Source of the DNA: Siphlonurus alternatus
Lineage: Eukaryota; Arthropoda; Insecta; Ephemeroptera; Siphlonuridae
Reading direction: 5' to 3'
Assembly (NCBI GenBank): GCA_949825025.1
Contig: OX463779.1
Location: forward strand, 41,302,203 to 41,366,202
Length of the DNA stretch: 64,000 nt
In this document: positions 32,586-64,000 of the stretch, piece after piece
Position numbering within the stretch: position 1 is the first letter of the stretch
Layout: every line of letters begins with the position of its first letter
Notes under the pieces: generated by a model
Database searches by the model: none
What the model was told of the DNA's origin: nothing
The model's input: the letters and a program-made list of their open reading frames with translations, nothing else
Made by a program: the position numbers and the translations under genes

Positions 32586-35351
32586 TTAAGTTTTTTTTTA
32601 ATAAAAATCTGCATCAATATTTTTATTGTATATTTCGATACAGGTCTTTGAATATTTGTCATTTTTTTTTTCCTCATTATTTGTAACCGCTCTAACACTT
32701 ATAATAATTATGCTGAAAAACGTTGTGTCATGCAAATATTTTGTAATTTTATGGACGTTATATGGTTAAAAAAATTCACAATAATTAATTTCAGATCCAT
32801 TACAAAATATTCAATAAAAATCATAAATAAATTCATTGAATTTATATTTAAAACGTGATAAATACGATGGTAATTTGACATTGAATTATATTCGTGAAAT
32901 CACACTAAACGTTCATGAATCTCATTATTAATGCAAGTTAGAGAGATGAATTACCTTGGAAAGGACATGTCTTATAATATATTTATATGATCTTTCATGA
33001 TTCGTGATGTGCTTATGAATAAATATCTAGCATGGATGATGTACTTCGCTTAAATCACCATGATTAAAAGAAATAATAAAAGCAATTCACTTATGCATTG
33101 TATAATGCGTGGGATAGAAAGTAGTGCACATAATATACTTTTATTTATGTCTACAAATTATTTTTATTTTCTTAAATAGGTCAAATATGTGCATTAATTT
33201 GTACTGTACTTCTGTATTCTTATGAAATATTTGGTTAAATTTTCAGTGTACATTTTTTAAAATCGTGCATGATGAATTCATAATTTATATTTTATTTGAG
33301 ACCTACAAATTAATTAAAGCTATTTGAGTAATTTATGAATACTCAATATAAAACTTAATTAATTTAAATTTTTTACACATTATTCATTTTTTTATTAAAA
33401 AAATTATTAAAATCATTATTAAAAAAATGATTTATTAATGTTTTGATTGTAAATTATAAATAGACACTTTTGAGTGAAATTTATTTAGTGTTATAAGTAC
33501 TTATAAATAGAAGATTCTCTATAAATATATTATGCGATTAAATACTGTATATATATTATATATAATAAATTATTATATACAAAAGATAAAACAAAAATTT
33601 GAAATTTATTAGTATTAGGACGCTATCAAATTTACGATAACTTGGGTTAACAGGTGCATATTTAGCGGAATTAATTTAATTTGAAGCTCTCCCCCCCCCC
33701 CTTTCAAAATTTTGGATTTAACATCTATAGGTGGTATTCCTACTCCTTTTAATTTTTTTAGCATTGGTTTTAGCAGTCCGGAAAATTTTCAGTTCCAAAT
33801 TTTTCTTCTGGGTCGAAGCAGACTTTAGATTTACTAAAAATTGAAGATGTTAATACTGTGTGAGGCATGCTGATTTTTTTTAAAAAACTTTATGACCACA
33901 GCTGCTATAATTTACATCAAAAAGCTACAAATTCTACTTTGCTCGCAATCTTTCATCTAAACTCAAATAAAACAACAGAAGATCATTTTCCTGCCCTGAG
34001 ATGTTCCACTCCCTGGGGGTGATCTAAAATAATGAAACAATGCTCTATTTTATCTTCAAGTTTTAAGATCGAAACAATTCTCTTTTTGATTTTGAAGTAT
34101 CATAGCTGGAAATTGCAACGTAGTAGCAGAGGAAAGGTAAATTTACCTTTTCTCTGGTAGTATAAGCCTGTTATAATTTGACGTTTGTTCTGTTTTCTGA
34201 CAGTGATGTGACTTGAGGCGAATTACACTATTACGTTTTTTAATTGCACTGTTTATTTTTAGATTTTTTTAATTTTAATTTGGTGCACATGCTAAAATTA
34301 AACTTCAACATTTTTGGCAACTACATTTTTAATGACTTTTTTATGTGAAGTATATATACGTCCTAGAACTTTGAAATTATTACAGTGTTTAAATTTTAAT
34401 AAACGGTACAGATCATAATGTGAATATTATAGAAGATTTAATATGCACGTTGTGTTACGTGGAGGTAAGTATATGGTCATAAAGCCTAGGTGTTAGAGCA
34501 TTATTGGACAAAATTTGCTGTTTTAGTCCTAAAATCCCATACCACCTTTATATAGAAGTTTAATAATTTATAATTACTTTTATCAATCAATAAATAAAAT
34601 AATATCTTTGAATAGATTTAGAGATTAAAATAAATGTCTATATATTGTGTTAAAAAAGGTGTAAAATATGTATTGAACAATTTTCATGATATTTTTATTG
34701 CATATTTGGATAGAGGACCTTGAGTTATGAAATGAAATATTTTTTCAGATTTTTTTGAACCCTCTCTAACACTCAAAATTGAGAGGAAAGACGATGTGCT
34801 TCTCTAAGTGCTTCTCTAATCTTCAATTTACTAAAATTTGTCTTTTTGTTACAGATATTGGACATCGAAATGTTTTTTGTCCCTGTTTTATTTCAATGTA
34901 AATATATTGTAAAAACAATATGTAAAAAAAAAAAAAAATGTATTAGAGAATTAGGGAATTAAACTAAATTTTTGTAATTATTATATTTTTGTTGATCAAT
35001 CTTATATATACATAAATATTGTTTTTTGTATTTCACTTCAGTTAAAATTTAATGGTGGTGTTTTAGTTTAAAAAATAATAATAATATTTTATTTTTGTTT
35101 CAATTTTTTCTGCACATTTAACTTAACTTTTGCTTATCCTCTGTTTATGGTTTTTGTTCAACTATTTTAAGTTTTTCATAATTTTTGAAATCTTGAAGTG
35201 AATTTTACTACTTGTATTTTGCACCGGTAACATAAGATTATTAAATTAATCTTTGCCGGACAATAATTTGTATCTTATGAAATTATAATAAAAAAAAAAA
35301 AAAATGTGACTTTGAAAATATGAAAAAGATTGTCCATGTATTATATATACG

Positions 35352-35690
35352 GGAGGTGTACGCTTGACCGGGTTTCGTCAGATCACCGAAGTCAACAACG
35401 TCGAGCGTGGCTATAAGTAGTTGGATGGGTGACCATTTTCAACAAAAAACTCGTTTCCCACCCAGGAGTAAATCGTTGCGCTTTTCCACTATGTGGTTCC
35501 CCTAGCTTTGGACCATTGCATTTCCGGTTCATTGACAAAAGCTGCATGTAGCGTCCATCCTGCATGGCTGAGGTTTCCACGTTTCCCTCAGTCGCAAATG
35601 CCGGGATGGATTGCAAGGCCGTGGCCGCCCCCGTTCCAGAAGAGCCCGCGAAACGCTCAAGTTAGGGTTTCTGAAGGTTCGGGGTTTCAA
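35352..35690 (+). mobile_element. SINE with 5S rRNA-derived head (SINE3 type)
   Basis: Bases 35378-35433 follow 5S rRNA (GATCACCGAAGTC ... GTCGAGCGTGGC ... GTTGGATGGGTGACC). The body after that (CTTTTCCACTATGTGG ... CTGAGGTTTCCACG ... GCCGGGATGGATTGC ... GGCCGTGGCCGCCCC) is the one seen behind a tRNA-like head at 19787-20045. The 5S part has several indels, so it is an old insertion. Confidence 0.7.
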
Positions 35691-35737
35691 AGTAGTATAT
35701 AATTAGCAATTAGAAGTACCCAATAGGGTAATTTGAT

Positions 35738-35739
<2 letters not shown>

Positions 35740-35780
<41 letters not shown>
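35740..35780. repeat. AT dinucleotide microsatellite
   Basis: About 20 TA units following the SINE. Confidence 0.9.
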
Positions 35781-35781
<1 letters not shown>

Positions 35782-36443
35782 CGGTAAAAATATGTATCCT
35801 AACAATTAAGCGTTTAATTTTTCAAACCAGCATTTTAAATTTCGTAACAAAATTTTAATTCCGTTAATGATAGTATTGATCAATATAATTTAAAATTATA
35901 TATCGAGTAACAACGGTGTAGTCTTACAACAAAAAAGTGGTCTGTAGAAACACCAGCTTCGCCGGGTAGCACGGTGAGTTAATAATTATAAATTACCTGT
36001 CAACTTACTAAGAGCTCAGTTAGTACCTTTTACCTTTGTAATAATTAGTGATGAAAATACATGCAACAATGTTAATTCTTACCACCAATAGAGTGATGAG
36101 AATTTTATACTTTAATTTATTATTTCGTAATATAAAAGCAACTGTACAATATCATGATTCATTACAACAGAATTCGATATAATTTCCTTTTGCAATAATA
36201 CATGTCACACATATTATAGTGACGTTACTTATATATTAATGAGTGTATAAGGTAAGAAACGAGTCACCATTGAAAGTTACTCATCAATGCCATTTTCAAT
36301 ACACACTTTGCTTATTAACACAAAGTGAGAGAGAAAAGAGACTTGAACGCACGATGACATAATCATTTTGATGCTCTAGTTTTTTTTTTTTTTTTTTTTT
36401 AACTGATGATCAATTTGTTTCTGATGTAACTTTACTATTACAG

Positions 36444-36530
36444 CCACGGGTTTCTAGTGAGAGAGGCATCTATCAGAGAATCTTGTCTTCCCCCCTCTCT
36501 CTCATCATCTTCACGGTGGTATTAGCTCAG
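36444..36530 (+). CDS. Candidate internal exon, 29 codons
   Basis: A good acceptor (TTTACTATTACAG) and a strong donor (CAG|GTAAGC) frame 87 bp that are open in one frame only. The product is PRVSSERGIYQRILSSPLSL followed by IIFTVVLAQ, with a hydrophobic C-terminal half. If joined to the lectin exon that starts at 40944, the reading frame continues through T-A-A-L-T into the lectin ATG. It could be an upstream exon of the lectin gene or of an unrelated transcript. Confidence 0.35.
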
Positions 36531-39500
36531 GTAAGCCCCCTCACCATGGGTAACGGATTACTTTTTTTTTTATTATTTGTATGGCGCGGCGGTGGTGGAC
36601 GAACGAAACATCACCAGGAGGATTGTAAGTAGGCCGCTTTATAAAGAGCCCTCGCATCAACACACAGAACATCACTCGTGGATTGTGCTTGCTAGGGAAC
36701 ACTTCTTTTTTATTAATATTTATATAGGTAAGTACGAAATATTATTTATTTTACAGGTGGATTTTTTTTGTTTAAATCTAGTGTTATCTCATAGTTTTAT
36801 ATTAAACGTTAAATACTGATATTTTGTTCTTTTTAAGTAATTATATATACATAAAATTAGTAATTTAATAAGAATTATTCTTCCGATAAATATATTGCAT
36901 TTATATTTTTATCTAATGATATCTCATCATAGTGTTGATTTCTTGTAACTTGTAACAATTAAGTAAATTGATATATGAAATAAATATGTAGCATGTTATA
37001 AATTGTTCCGATATTACATTGCATTTGCGGTCATGTTTCTCATATGTTTAATTTCCCTTTCATTCATTATTATTATTACTATCAGATTGCAAACAATAAG
37101 AAATTAAATATACTTATATATATAAGTTCTCTAACTGCAAAAATGTTAAGATAAGATCTAATTAATATTTCAGTAGCGATAATTCGTTTTGTAATTAAGG
37201 ACTCGCTCGTTTATTTGAATTTTCACATTACATTTAAATTGATATAGAATTAATTAATTAACTTAAAAATTACTATATAATTTATTTGCGGCCATCAATT
37301 TCAATCAAAAAGGCTCTTTTTTTTCACTTTCAGTAAGACTTCTTATCTCATAGATTTAATGATAAGAATGACCTTTATTGAATTCATCAAAAGTGGATTT
37401 TTAATTAGTTGGACACACTTATCGTTTTTTTTTACTATTTTTTTTTACCAAATTCTGAGACTTCCTTATTGATAAATTATTTCATTTTTTTTTTATATAT
37501 ATATTATATTAACTGTACATGTGGTATAATGTCAATGTCCTCTGATACATATAAGATTGGTTTTAGAAAGGTTACGGAACACTAAATAAAAAATATAATA
37601 TATATTGTACGTACAATGGCGTTAAGTTATTATTTACAATTTTGTATATAAAAAATAGATTGTATGCACTTCCATTGCCTGCAGTAATTTGCCGGCAAAC
37701 ATTTTTCCCTTCTCTTGGTTCTAACGGGGACGTCCCGTTCAAGGATAATGTAAGTGAGGATGGCTTAGAACGTTCCTCGACTATATTCGTCAATCTTCGG
37801 GACAGTTCGTCAATTAAGCCAGCAGACTATAAACGTTTTAGAGTAGACCAATAAAATGCGCACGACGTGCTGACGTCACTAGGAGACTGACTTCAAAGTG
37901 AACCATCCTCTCCACTGCATTATCCTTGAATCTCATGACACCTGCACAACTGCACGCGCGTCTTGCTAAGATCAACCCCGCGGTGTGAAAGTACAATTAA
38001 GTGTAATTAGGAATTACACCTGGCTGCAATGATATCATCACGAACTTATATACTTTCAAAACACTGTCGCCACTTTTTTAACTTTATAATTTATATTTTT
38101 TATCATTTATTTTAAATGTATAGAGCTTTCACTTCAATTATTTTTAATATAATGGACTATAGAAATAAAAATTTAATTCAAAATCTTTTATATTTATATC
38201 GGTCACACGGGTAATTTTCAAAATTTTCAAATTATATGTTGAAATATACATAGTTACTTAAATTACATTTATTTGTAATGTCATATCCCGGTCTTTATTT
38301 ACCATGTTGAATGGTAATCATTTCCTATAAGTAAATTAAAATATACTAACAAAAGAGAAAACGATATCACGATTAAAATATTTTATTTTCACTGCGGTAA
38401 ACTATAAGGAAATGCATTAACATTTTTTTTTATGTATATAAACATTTTAAGATGAGTTCCGTGTTAAAGAAGTCCGAAGAATCCCGTTGTCTAGTTGTCG
38501 GCGTTTGACCCCGTACTGGGCCGGCACGATTGTTCCACTAACCCCGCAGGACGCTGTAGTCACCGTCACATTGCTGTACTGTAGCGGCAAAGAAGGAGGC
38601 TGCTGCTGGCTTTAATAACGGTGTATATAAAATAGAAGAAGAAACACCACCAAGTTCAAGGTTGTGAGGCGTTGCCTAAACGCTAAGGGGCAGCTTCATC
38701 GCACACAAATCTTGGAGTGCTGTCAAAAAAAAAAAAACATCTCTATACGTCATTCTTACCTTTCCCAAGAAAAAAAATTATACCGACACTGGGATTGGTT
38801 ATATAGGAGAAGGAATTTATTATAAAAGTAACGTTACTTAAATTTAGAATTTACATTATTTAAAAAGCACAGTATGGTGTAATATGATACTCAAGACATT
38901 ATGAGGTTTTTAAAATTCCACATTTTTACTCACCTACTTTGTTTGACGGCATTTTTTTCCGGCAAATATGTCATAGAGTGATAATTATACATTTGTTGTA
39001 TAATTTACAATAAATGTTTACTGGTATTTTAAATAGCATGCAGGTTAAATTTTGCGAAAAGATAATAATTCTGGATTAAAAAATATATAATATGATATTC
39101 ACGCATTGGAATTAACTGGTAAAAAAAACATACAAATAAAACAGGCTTATAACCCACCTGTAAATATTTAAAAAGTTAGCTCATTTTGCAATAACGACTT
39201 ATACCCTGCGCCGTTACATTTAACTCGGTTTTTGTAACGTCTCCAGTCATTGGTAGATAGTTTGTATCGAAGAACCTCATTGGCTGAACATGAGTCGAAG
39301 ACACCCGAGCAAACACGATTAAAATCTAATTAAATACGAACCATAATGCAAGAAGGTTTATGATTCAAAAAATATGAACGTATAGCACTAATTTTTAACT
39401 TAATTTCTTTTATATAACTGCAAAAACAAAATTGACTTAATGAACTATTTCATAATTGAACATTTTAAATGCGTGAGAGTACTTTGTAACAGAGACAATT

Positions 39501-40943
39501 AAGAAACTAAAATATAATGAGAATTAAAACCACATGTGTCATTATATGATACACATACCATATAGTTCGTGATAAGTGTATTAATTATACGATATAATTA
39601 TTACGCGACATTTTGCGGCCGCATTACGAGTCTACCATGCAACAATGGGAACTTATGTCGCGTGTAGCTCATTGACATGCAAGCAGGCCTCACAGATTCC
39701 AGTGAGAAAACACCACGTGACGTTCCATTGTTGTGCCAATAATACTTCTAAGGAGAACAGTACGACACTCCTACACTTGACTTAACAGTTTTAAAATACA
39801 ACAAAGCTTCCGTATATCCTCAACAATGAGGACAAAGGTGACATCACTAGCTTTTGTTTCTCGTAATTACATCAGCAAACATTTACATATTTTTTATTAT
39901 CTTTTTGTATATATACTAAAATATATTTCATTTTATGGAAATTTTTTTGAAACAAAAGGTTTTACTTTCATGAGAATTGAGAAGTAAAAAGAATAATATA
40001 TATAATTATATCACGTATTAGTACTTTTGATTATATAATTTCGAAATTATTTTAAAATTTCGTAGAATATATTATATTATATAATATCTGATGAAAATTT
40101 TTCTATGACAAAAGCCAAACCTTTATTTATTTTATAACTGTATACAGAATTTAAATTAGTGACATTATGTTAAAATACGTTTTCGTAATCGGTTAATAGC
40201 TTTTACTGAAAACCACAAAATATTTTATAATTCGTCGTCTCAGAATGTATTACAAATAACTACGACATTTTTTTTTATAAGAATATGATCCTTTATTACT
40301 ATGGAATAATGCTACAATTTTAAGAAGAGTTTATACAAGCATTTATTAAAGTAAACAATTTGTTGTAAGGGACGAGGACAGTTCTTTTTCCAAACACAAT
40401 ATTAAAAAATAATACACATATTCATGAGATTGAATAAGGTTTAAGGATACAGTCGTCGCGTTGGAAAATTTTCAGAGGCAACGACTGTACGATAAAAGTA
40501 GCTGGAGCAAAATGCGCCTGCAACGTGAAGACGCAACTTTTCGAGCGGCACTGCACTGAGGGTTGCATAACTAAAAGGCGTCCGTGCAATCGGGATAATA
40601 TTTTACTGTTTGCAATTTGAATAATCTGAATAGTATAATATAGTATATTGATATCATTATAACTTTAAACATTAATTAAAATAACGTGCCTTTTTTATAT
40701 ATAAATACGAACGGTTTATTATTTATTAAATATTTATGATTGCTATATAATATATTTATTCCAATTCTCATATTTATAATAGAAAATGTTGTGTTCATTT
40801 ACTTACACGTGAAAATTAATTTGATAATTGCCGAAAAAAAATGCTAATGACCGTAGAAAATTAAAGTTATAAGTATTAAGTTGAGAATTTTCCACGCCTG
40901 TTTGTTTAAGCATGCAGTTGAGAATTTTCCGCGCTTGTTTCAG
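36531..40943. other. Intergenic DNA upstream of the lectin gene
   Basis: No gene seen. It contains an inverted repeat at 37738-37930 (TTCAAGGATAATGTAAGTG / CCACTGCATTATCCTTGAA), a copy of the TTGTAACGTCTCCAGTCAT repeat at about 39221-39330, and a 43-bp palindrome at 40448-40490. A TATATAAAA at 38624-38632 next to GC-richer DNA is a possible promoter. The lectin transcription start must lie upstream, because 40944 begins with a splice acceptor. Confidence 0.4.
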
Positions 40944-40958
40944 ACCGCCGCTCTCACC

Positions 40959-43011
40959 ATGTTCCGAGAGTTCGCTCTGTTGCTGATGCTGGTGGCCATC
41001 AGCATGGCCCAGAGAAGACTGGCTCTGCCCGACCCAAGCTCCTGCGCCAGCCGTAAGTATACTTTTACCGACCGTTTAACTGAAGTTTCCACGGTCCCTT
41101 ACTGATTAACAATGACAAAAAATTTCTATATTTCTTTTCATTATTTTTCTATTTTTCAAAGTGGAGATATAGTTATAAAAATGAACGCTGAAAATCAAAA
41201 GTAAAAGCGGAAAAGTATTTAGAAATGCAATAATCGCATCCATTGGAAATAAATAAATTGTGAAATCTATAATGAGTTTCTATAACGTTAATTTCTTGCA
41301 GTGCATAGTCATATAAGAATGGTTCTTGAAGACTAAAAATTTGTCAGAAAAAAAAATCCTTTTTTAGAACATATAATTTTTACTCTATACTGTCTATACA
41401 TTAACAAAACTCCGATATATATTAGAAAAACTTTTGTCCCACCTGTTTGCCGTGACCAATCAGAGCGCTACATTTTGACTGACGTGGTGATTTTGTTTCA
41501 GGTGTGCGCCACACGACATTCCGCGACTCCCGCGGAACATCTCACGCGTACTTCTTCAGTTGGGAGCACGGACCCACCCGCAGTCTTGAGGTAGACTGGC
41601 TGGACGCACGTAACATCTGCCGTCGTCACTGCATGGACGCCGTGTCCCTCGAGACTCCCCAGGAGAACGAGTTCATCAAGCAGCGTCTTTCTCGCGGAGG
41701 AGTCAAGTAAGTGTTAACGTGGATTTACATGAGGCGGAAAAAAAAAAAATAAAAATAAAATCGCGGTGGGAAAGTGTTTTTTTTTTTTCACGCCAACAAG
41801 GCCTTTACCATTTAATTTTACTGCAAGTGCGGTTTTTGCAGCCGCTAAGCCACACTCAAATCCATGAAAAACCATCTTTACTCTCTCGAGTCCATGGTTT
41901 ACTGCTGTTGATGTAAAAGTCCACCCGTAAACCACCACGAAAATTTACTTCACTATATCTTATCAAAGCAAAAAATATTGGAATTAAAGATAACCCTTAA
42001 TGAAGAATATAGACATTAATTCATTGTTGGACAAATTCTTTCACCATAAGGCATTCAGCCAAAGAATTTTTCAAAAACAGGCATTTTAAAGGCGAAGACT
42101 GGGTACAATCACTTTTTTTGTCTTTAAATTTAATTCTTGTTGCCAGTGTCATTGATATTTTCAATTAGTATAAATTCTACAATTGCTAATAGAAAAATGT
42201 GTCCCTCTCAGGTACATCTGGACCTCAGGCCGCAAGTGTAACTTCAACGGCTGTGACCGCGCCGACCTTCTGCCCACCAACGTGAACGGCTGGTTCTGGT
42301 CAGGCTCCGGCAGCAAGATCGGCCCCACCAACAAGCGCAACTCTGGAGATTGGTCCAGCACTGGAGGCTTCAACCAGCCCCAGCCCGACAACAGGGAGTC
42401 TGCTCAGGTGAGTCAATTTATAGAGAATATTTATTAAAGTTAATTTGATCGGCATCAAAAAGATGTGCATGCGGCATACGAATACAGAAATTAATAAAAA
42501 AAAACTCACATGCAAGGATAAGTTTTTTTTTTTTTTTTTTTTTTTTTTAAATATACAATATTTTGACATAAAACCAATTTCTACTTCAGTAAAATTAAGA
42601 TAAAGCCCAGAAAATTCTGAGGCTTCAGTTAACATTGGAAATTGCGTTTTTCCCACCGCTTTTGTTTATTTTTTTACTTTTTTTTTTCTTCCCATTTTCC
42701 ACCCTTCAATCCGTAACTCGAAGTGGAAATGAGCCGAAATGACGTCATTTTTTCGGGCATGAAAGACTGCACAGGCAATAAAATATCAAGTATAATAGAA
42801 AAGACATGCCGAAAATCTTCAGCCAATAAAATTGTTAAATTTTTTGTCGCAGGGTAACGACGAATCTTGCCTGTCCATCCTGAACAACTTCTACAACGAC
42901 GGACTCAAGTGGCACGATGTGGCTTGCCACCACCTCAAGCCCTTCGTGTGCGAGGACTCAGACGAGCTCCTCAACTTCGTGGCTTCCCGCAACCCTGGCA
43001 TCCGTCTCTAG
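40959..43011 (+). CDS. Secreted single-domain C-type lectin
   Basis: Coding exons 40959-41052, 41502-41706, 42212-42407 and 42853-43011 join in frame to 217 residues. An acceptor at 40942-40943 shows a further upstream 5' exon. Residues 1-17 form a signal peptide (hydrophobic LLLMLVAISMA). The C-type lectin domain follows, with FRDSRGT, SLETPQENEFI, WTSGRKC (residues 103-109), NGWFW, QPD at 157-159, WHD at 185-187 where WND is usual, and terminal CHHLKPFVC. QPD predicts galactose-type binding in canonical CTLDs, but the Asn-to-His change in the WND position may weaken calcium binding. The NNFYNDG and VCEDSDELL blocks resemble a conserved arthropod lectin family, possibly that of Drosophila Clect27/schlaff; that link is from memory. 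Convergent with the collagen gene. Confidence 0.93.
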
Positions 43012-44449
43012 ACGTTGCCCGCCCGCTCGCCCTCCGTACCTTCGGCAAAGTCGCCAAAATTGCGACGTTGCCGCTCATAAGATCCGTGGACTCATGTAGG
43101 CTGACTTTGAGTCCTCAAACAAACATTCTATTATTTATTATAAATAATTTTAGAAAGTCCTTTAATTTTTTTTTTACAATATTTGTTTTTTTGTATGTAT
43201 TTAAAAAGAAATATTTAATTCAAATTTTAAAATTACATATTTATGGCTAATGATACTTAAAAAAAGATGCTCAATTTCAATTATTTTTTTAATTATGTTC
43301 TTATGTTAGGCCCTTTTGAATTAGTATTTTTTTCTTTATTAATAACAAATGTATACTTTTGTAAAATGATTTTTTAAAGAAAGGACTATATAAGTTTTAT
43401 AAATATTGTAACTTAAATAAAAAACTAAAAAGTGAAAACTGCATACCAAATTTTTCCTTTATTATGAAAACATATGATGTAACAGATGAAAAAAAAAGAT
43501 ACTTTATTTTACTTATAAATAATTTTTAGATACATTATTAGATATATTAATTATTTAAAAAATAAAAAAATAATTATGAAAAATAAGTTCAAATTAATTA
43601 ATGCATAGATTTTTTTCGCGACAAAGTTTCTCCTAAGCTTGCATGGCAGTGTTATGGCACATATATGTTAAATTTACATACTATTAAAGTAGAAAGAAAT
43701 TAAATTTTTACACTACAACTATAAAACAGATGACATTAATAGAAATTATATATGATCCTCCAATATATTTCTTAAAAATAAATTTATCCCTTGAAGAATA
43801 TTATATATTTTTTTTTATTTAGTTTAAAGAATTTTGTCATATTTCCAATATTCATTTACAAATCTCGTAACAGATGAAGACTCATACATAGTCCTAATTG
43901 GCAGATAATTGCTTTTTGCATTGAAATAAAAAAAGTTAATCTTTGCTGTGAATATTTTTTAAAGATTGTAACTTCATGAAATAAAATTTCAAAATATATT
44001 TTTAGAAATTGCAGTAAGAAAAATATCACAGCTAAACAAAAAATAAAAAATATATAATACAATAAAAAATTACTCATTTGCCATTAATTTTATAAATTGA
44101 AATTGTTGATATAATTAAATTGAAATGGGTTAAGAAATTCGTAAAGTAACTGAAGTATAAATTTGAAAGTAATATTAAATATTACAAAGTGACAACTACT
44201 CCTATCATAATATTAATTAATTTTGAAAATTTAAAATTTCAAGGGAAGATTATAGCTATTTTTATATTATTAAATATATTATTTTTAAATATAATTCTAT
44301 ATAATAGTGTTTATTAATTACAAAAATAACACAATTATTTAGGAAAATGCACAGGTTTAATCTTTGATCAAAGCTGTATTGACTCAACGTTGATTTTTGT
44401 TGTCACTGTGTCTCTGAATCAGCTGCTAGTTTCACGAGTTTGAATGTTC
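43012..44449. other. Convergent 3' ends of lectin and collagen genes
   Basis: The lectin 3'UTR probably ends near the AATAAA at 43416-43421 (plus). On the minus strand an AATAAA (44315-44310) lies 135 bases past the collagen stop. AT-rich DNA lies between, with no other feature seen. Confidence 0.55.
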
Positions 44450-63866
<19,417 letters not shown>

Positions 63867-64000
63867 CTGCACAGTTACACATTATTAATACATGAAACAA
63901 ATCTGCATGCACGCGTATATTGATTATATATTACATAAAAAAAGAAATGAAAAGGTTTAATATATTTATATACTTATACTGTATATATTATATAACCCTT

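Noticed and set aside
36577..36819. 80-codon plus-strand frame just after the candidate exon
   Set aside because: No acceptor precedes it and the C-terminal half is translated from T-rich DNA; only its first part looks protein-like.

Overview
This is an animal nuclear-genome window, most likely from an arthropod and probably a pancrustacean. The evidence is intron-split genes with GT/AG boundaries, an AT-rich repeat-dense background, a viking/alpha-2-like type IV collagen, an arthropod-type secreted C-type lectin, 5S- and tRNA-derived SINEs, and an RNase P RNA gene inside an intron, an arrangement reported for insects and crustaceans. No species can be named from sequence alone.

Layout. Bases 1-229 (minus) are the first coding exon of a WDR70-like WD-repeat protein. 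It shares a roughly 360-bp divergent promoter with Nup107 (591-4189, plus, 3 coding exons, 874 aa), a Y-complex nucleoporin. DHX33, a DEAH-box RNA helicase, follows (6574-14681, plus, 13 exons, 718 aa). Its 3.3-kb last intron holds a sense-strand RNase P RNA gene (12441-12687), recognisable by the P1, P3 and P4 helices and the conserved CR motifs. The same intron holds an array of duplicated 3' splice sites just before the terminal exon. From 14.7 to 40.9 kb there is no convincing complete gene: AT-rich DNA, AT microsatellites, long inverted repeats (MITE or foldback type), SINEs and two isolated exon candidates. A single-CTLD secreted lectin (40959-43011, plus, 4 coding exons, 217 aa) is convergent with a type IV collagen chain (44450 to at least 63866, minus). 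Twenty-four collagen exons are in the window, covering most of the interrupted Gly-X-Y helix and the whole NC1 domain; the N-terminal end lies beyond the right edge.

How the parts relate. The genes are unrelated housekeeping (WDR70, Nup107, DHX33, RNase P RNA) and extracellular (lectin, collagen IV) functions, not one system. All 24 collagen exons join in frame except one, which carries an exact 44-bp tandem duplication that shifts the frame and creates a stop; this is either an assembly error or a real lesion. The collagen introns hold about a dozen small inverted-repeat families, including a hAT-like MITE with an intact 8-bp target duplication and a palindromic element carrying two divergent 5S rRNA copies.

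Most notable points: the intron-embedded RNase P RNA with a TATA box and T-run placed as in a Pol III gene; the decoy acceptor array in DHX33; the 44-bp collagen duplication; the palindromic 5S pair; and two SINEs that share a body but carry different heads (tRNA versus 5S). All coordinates, splice sites and repeat limits were read by eye.
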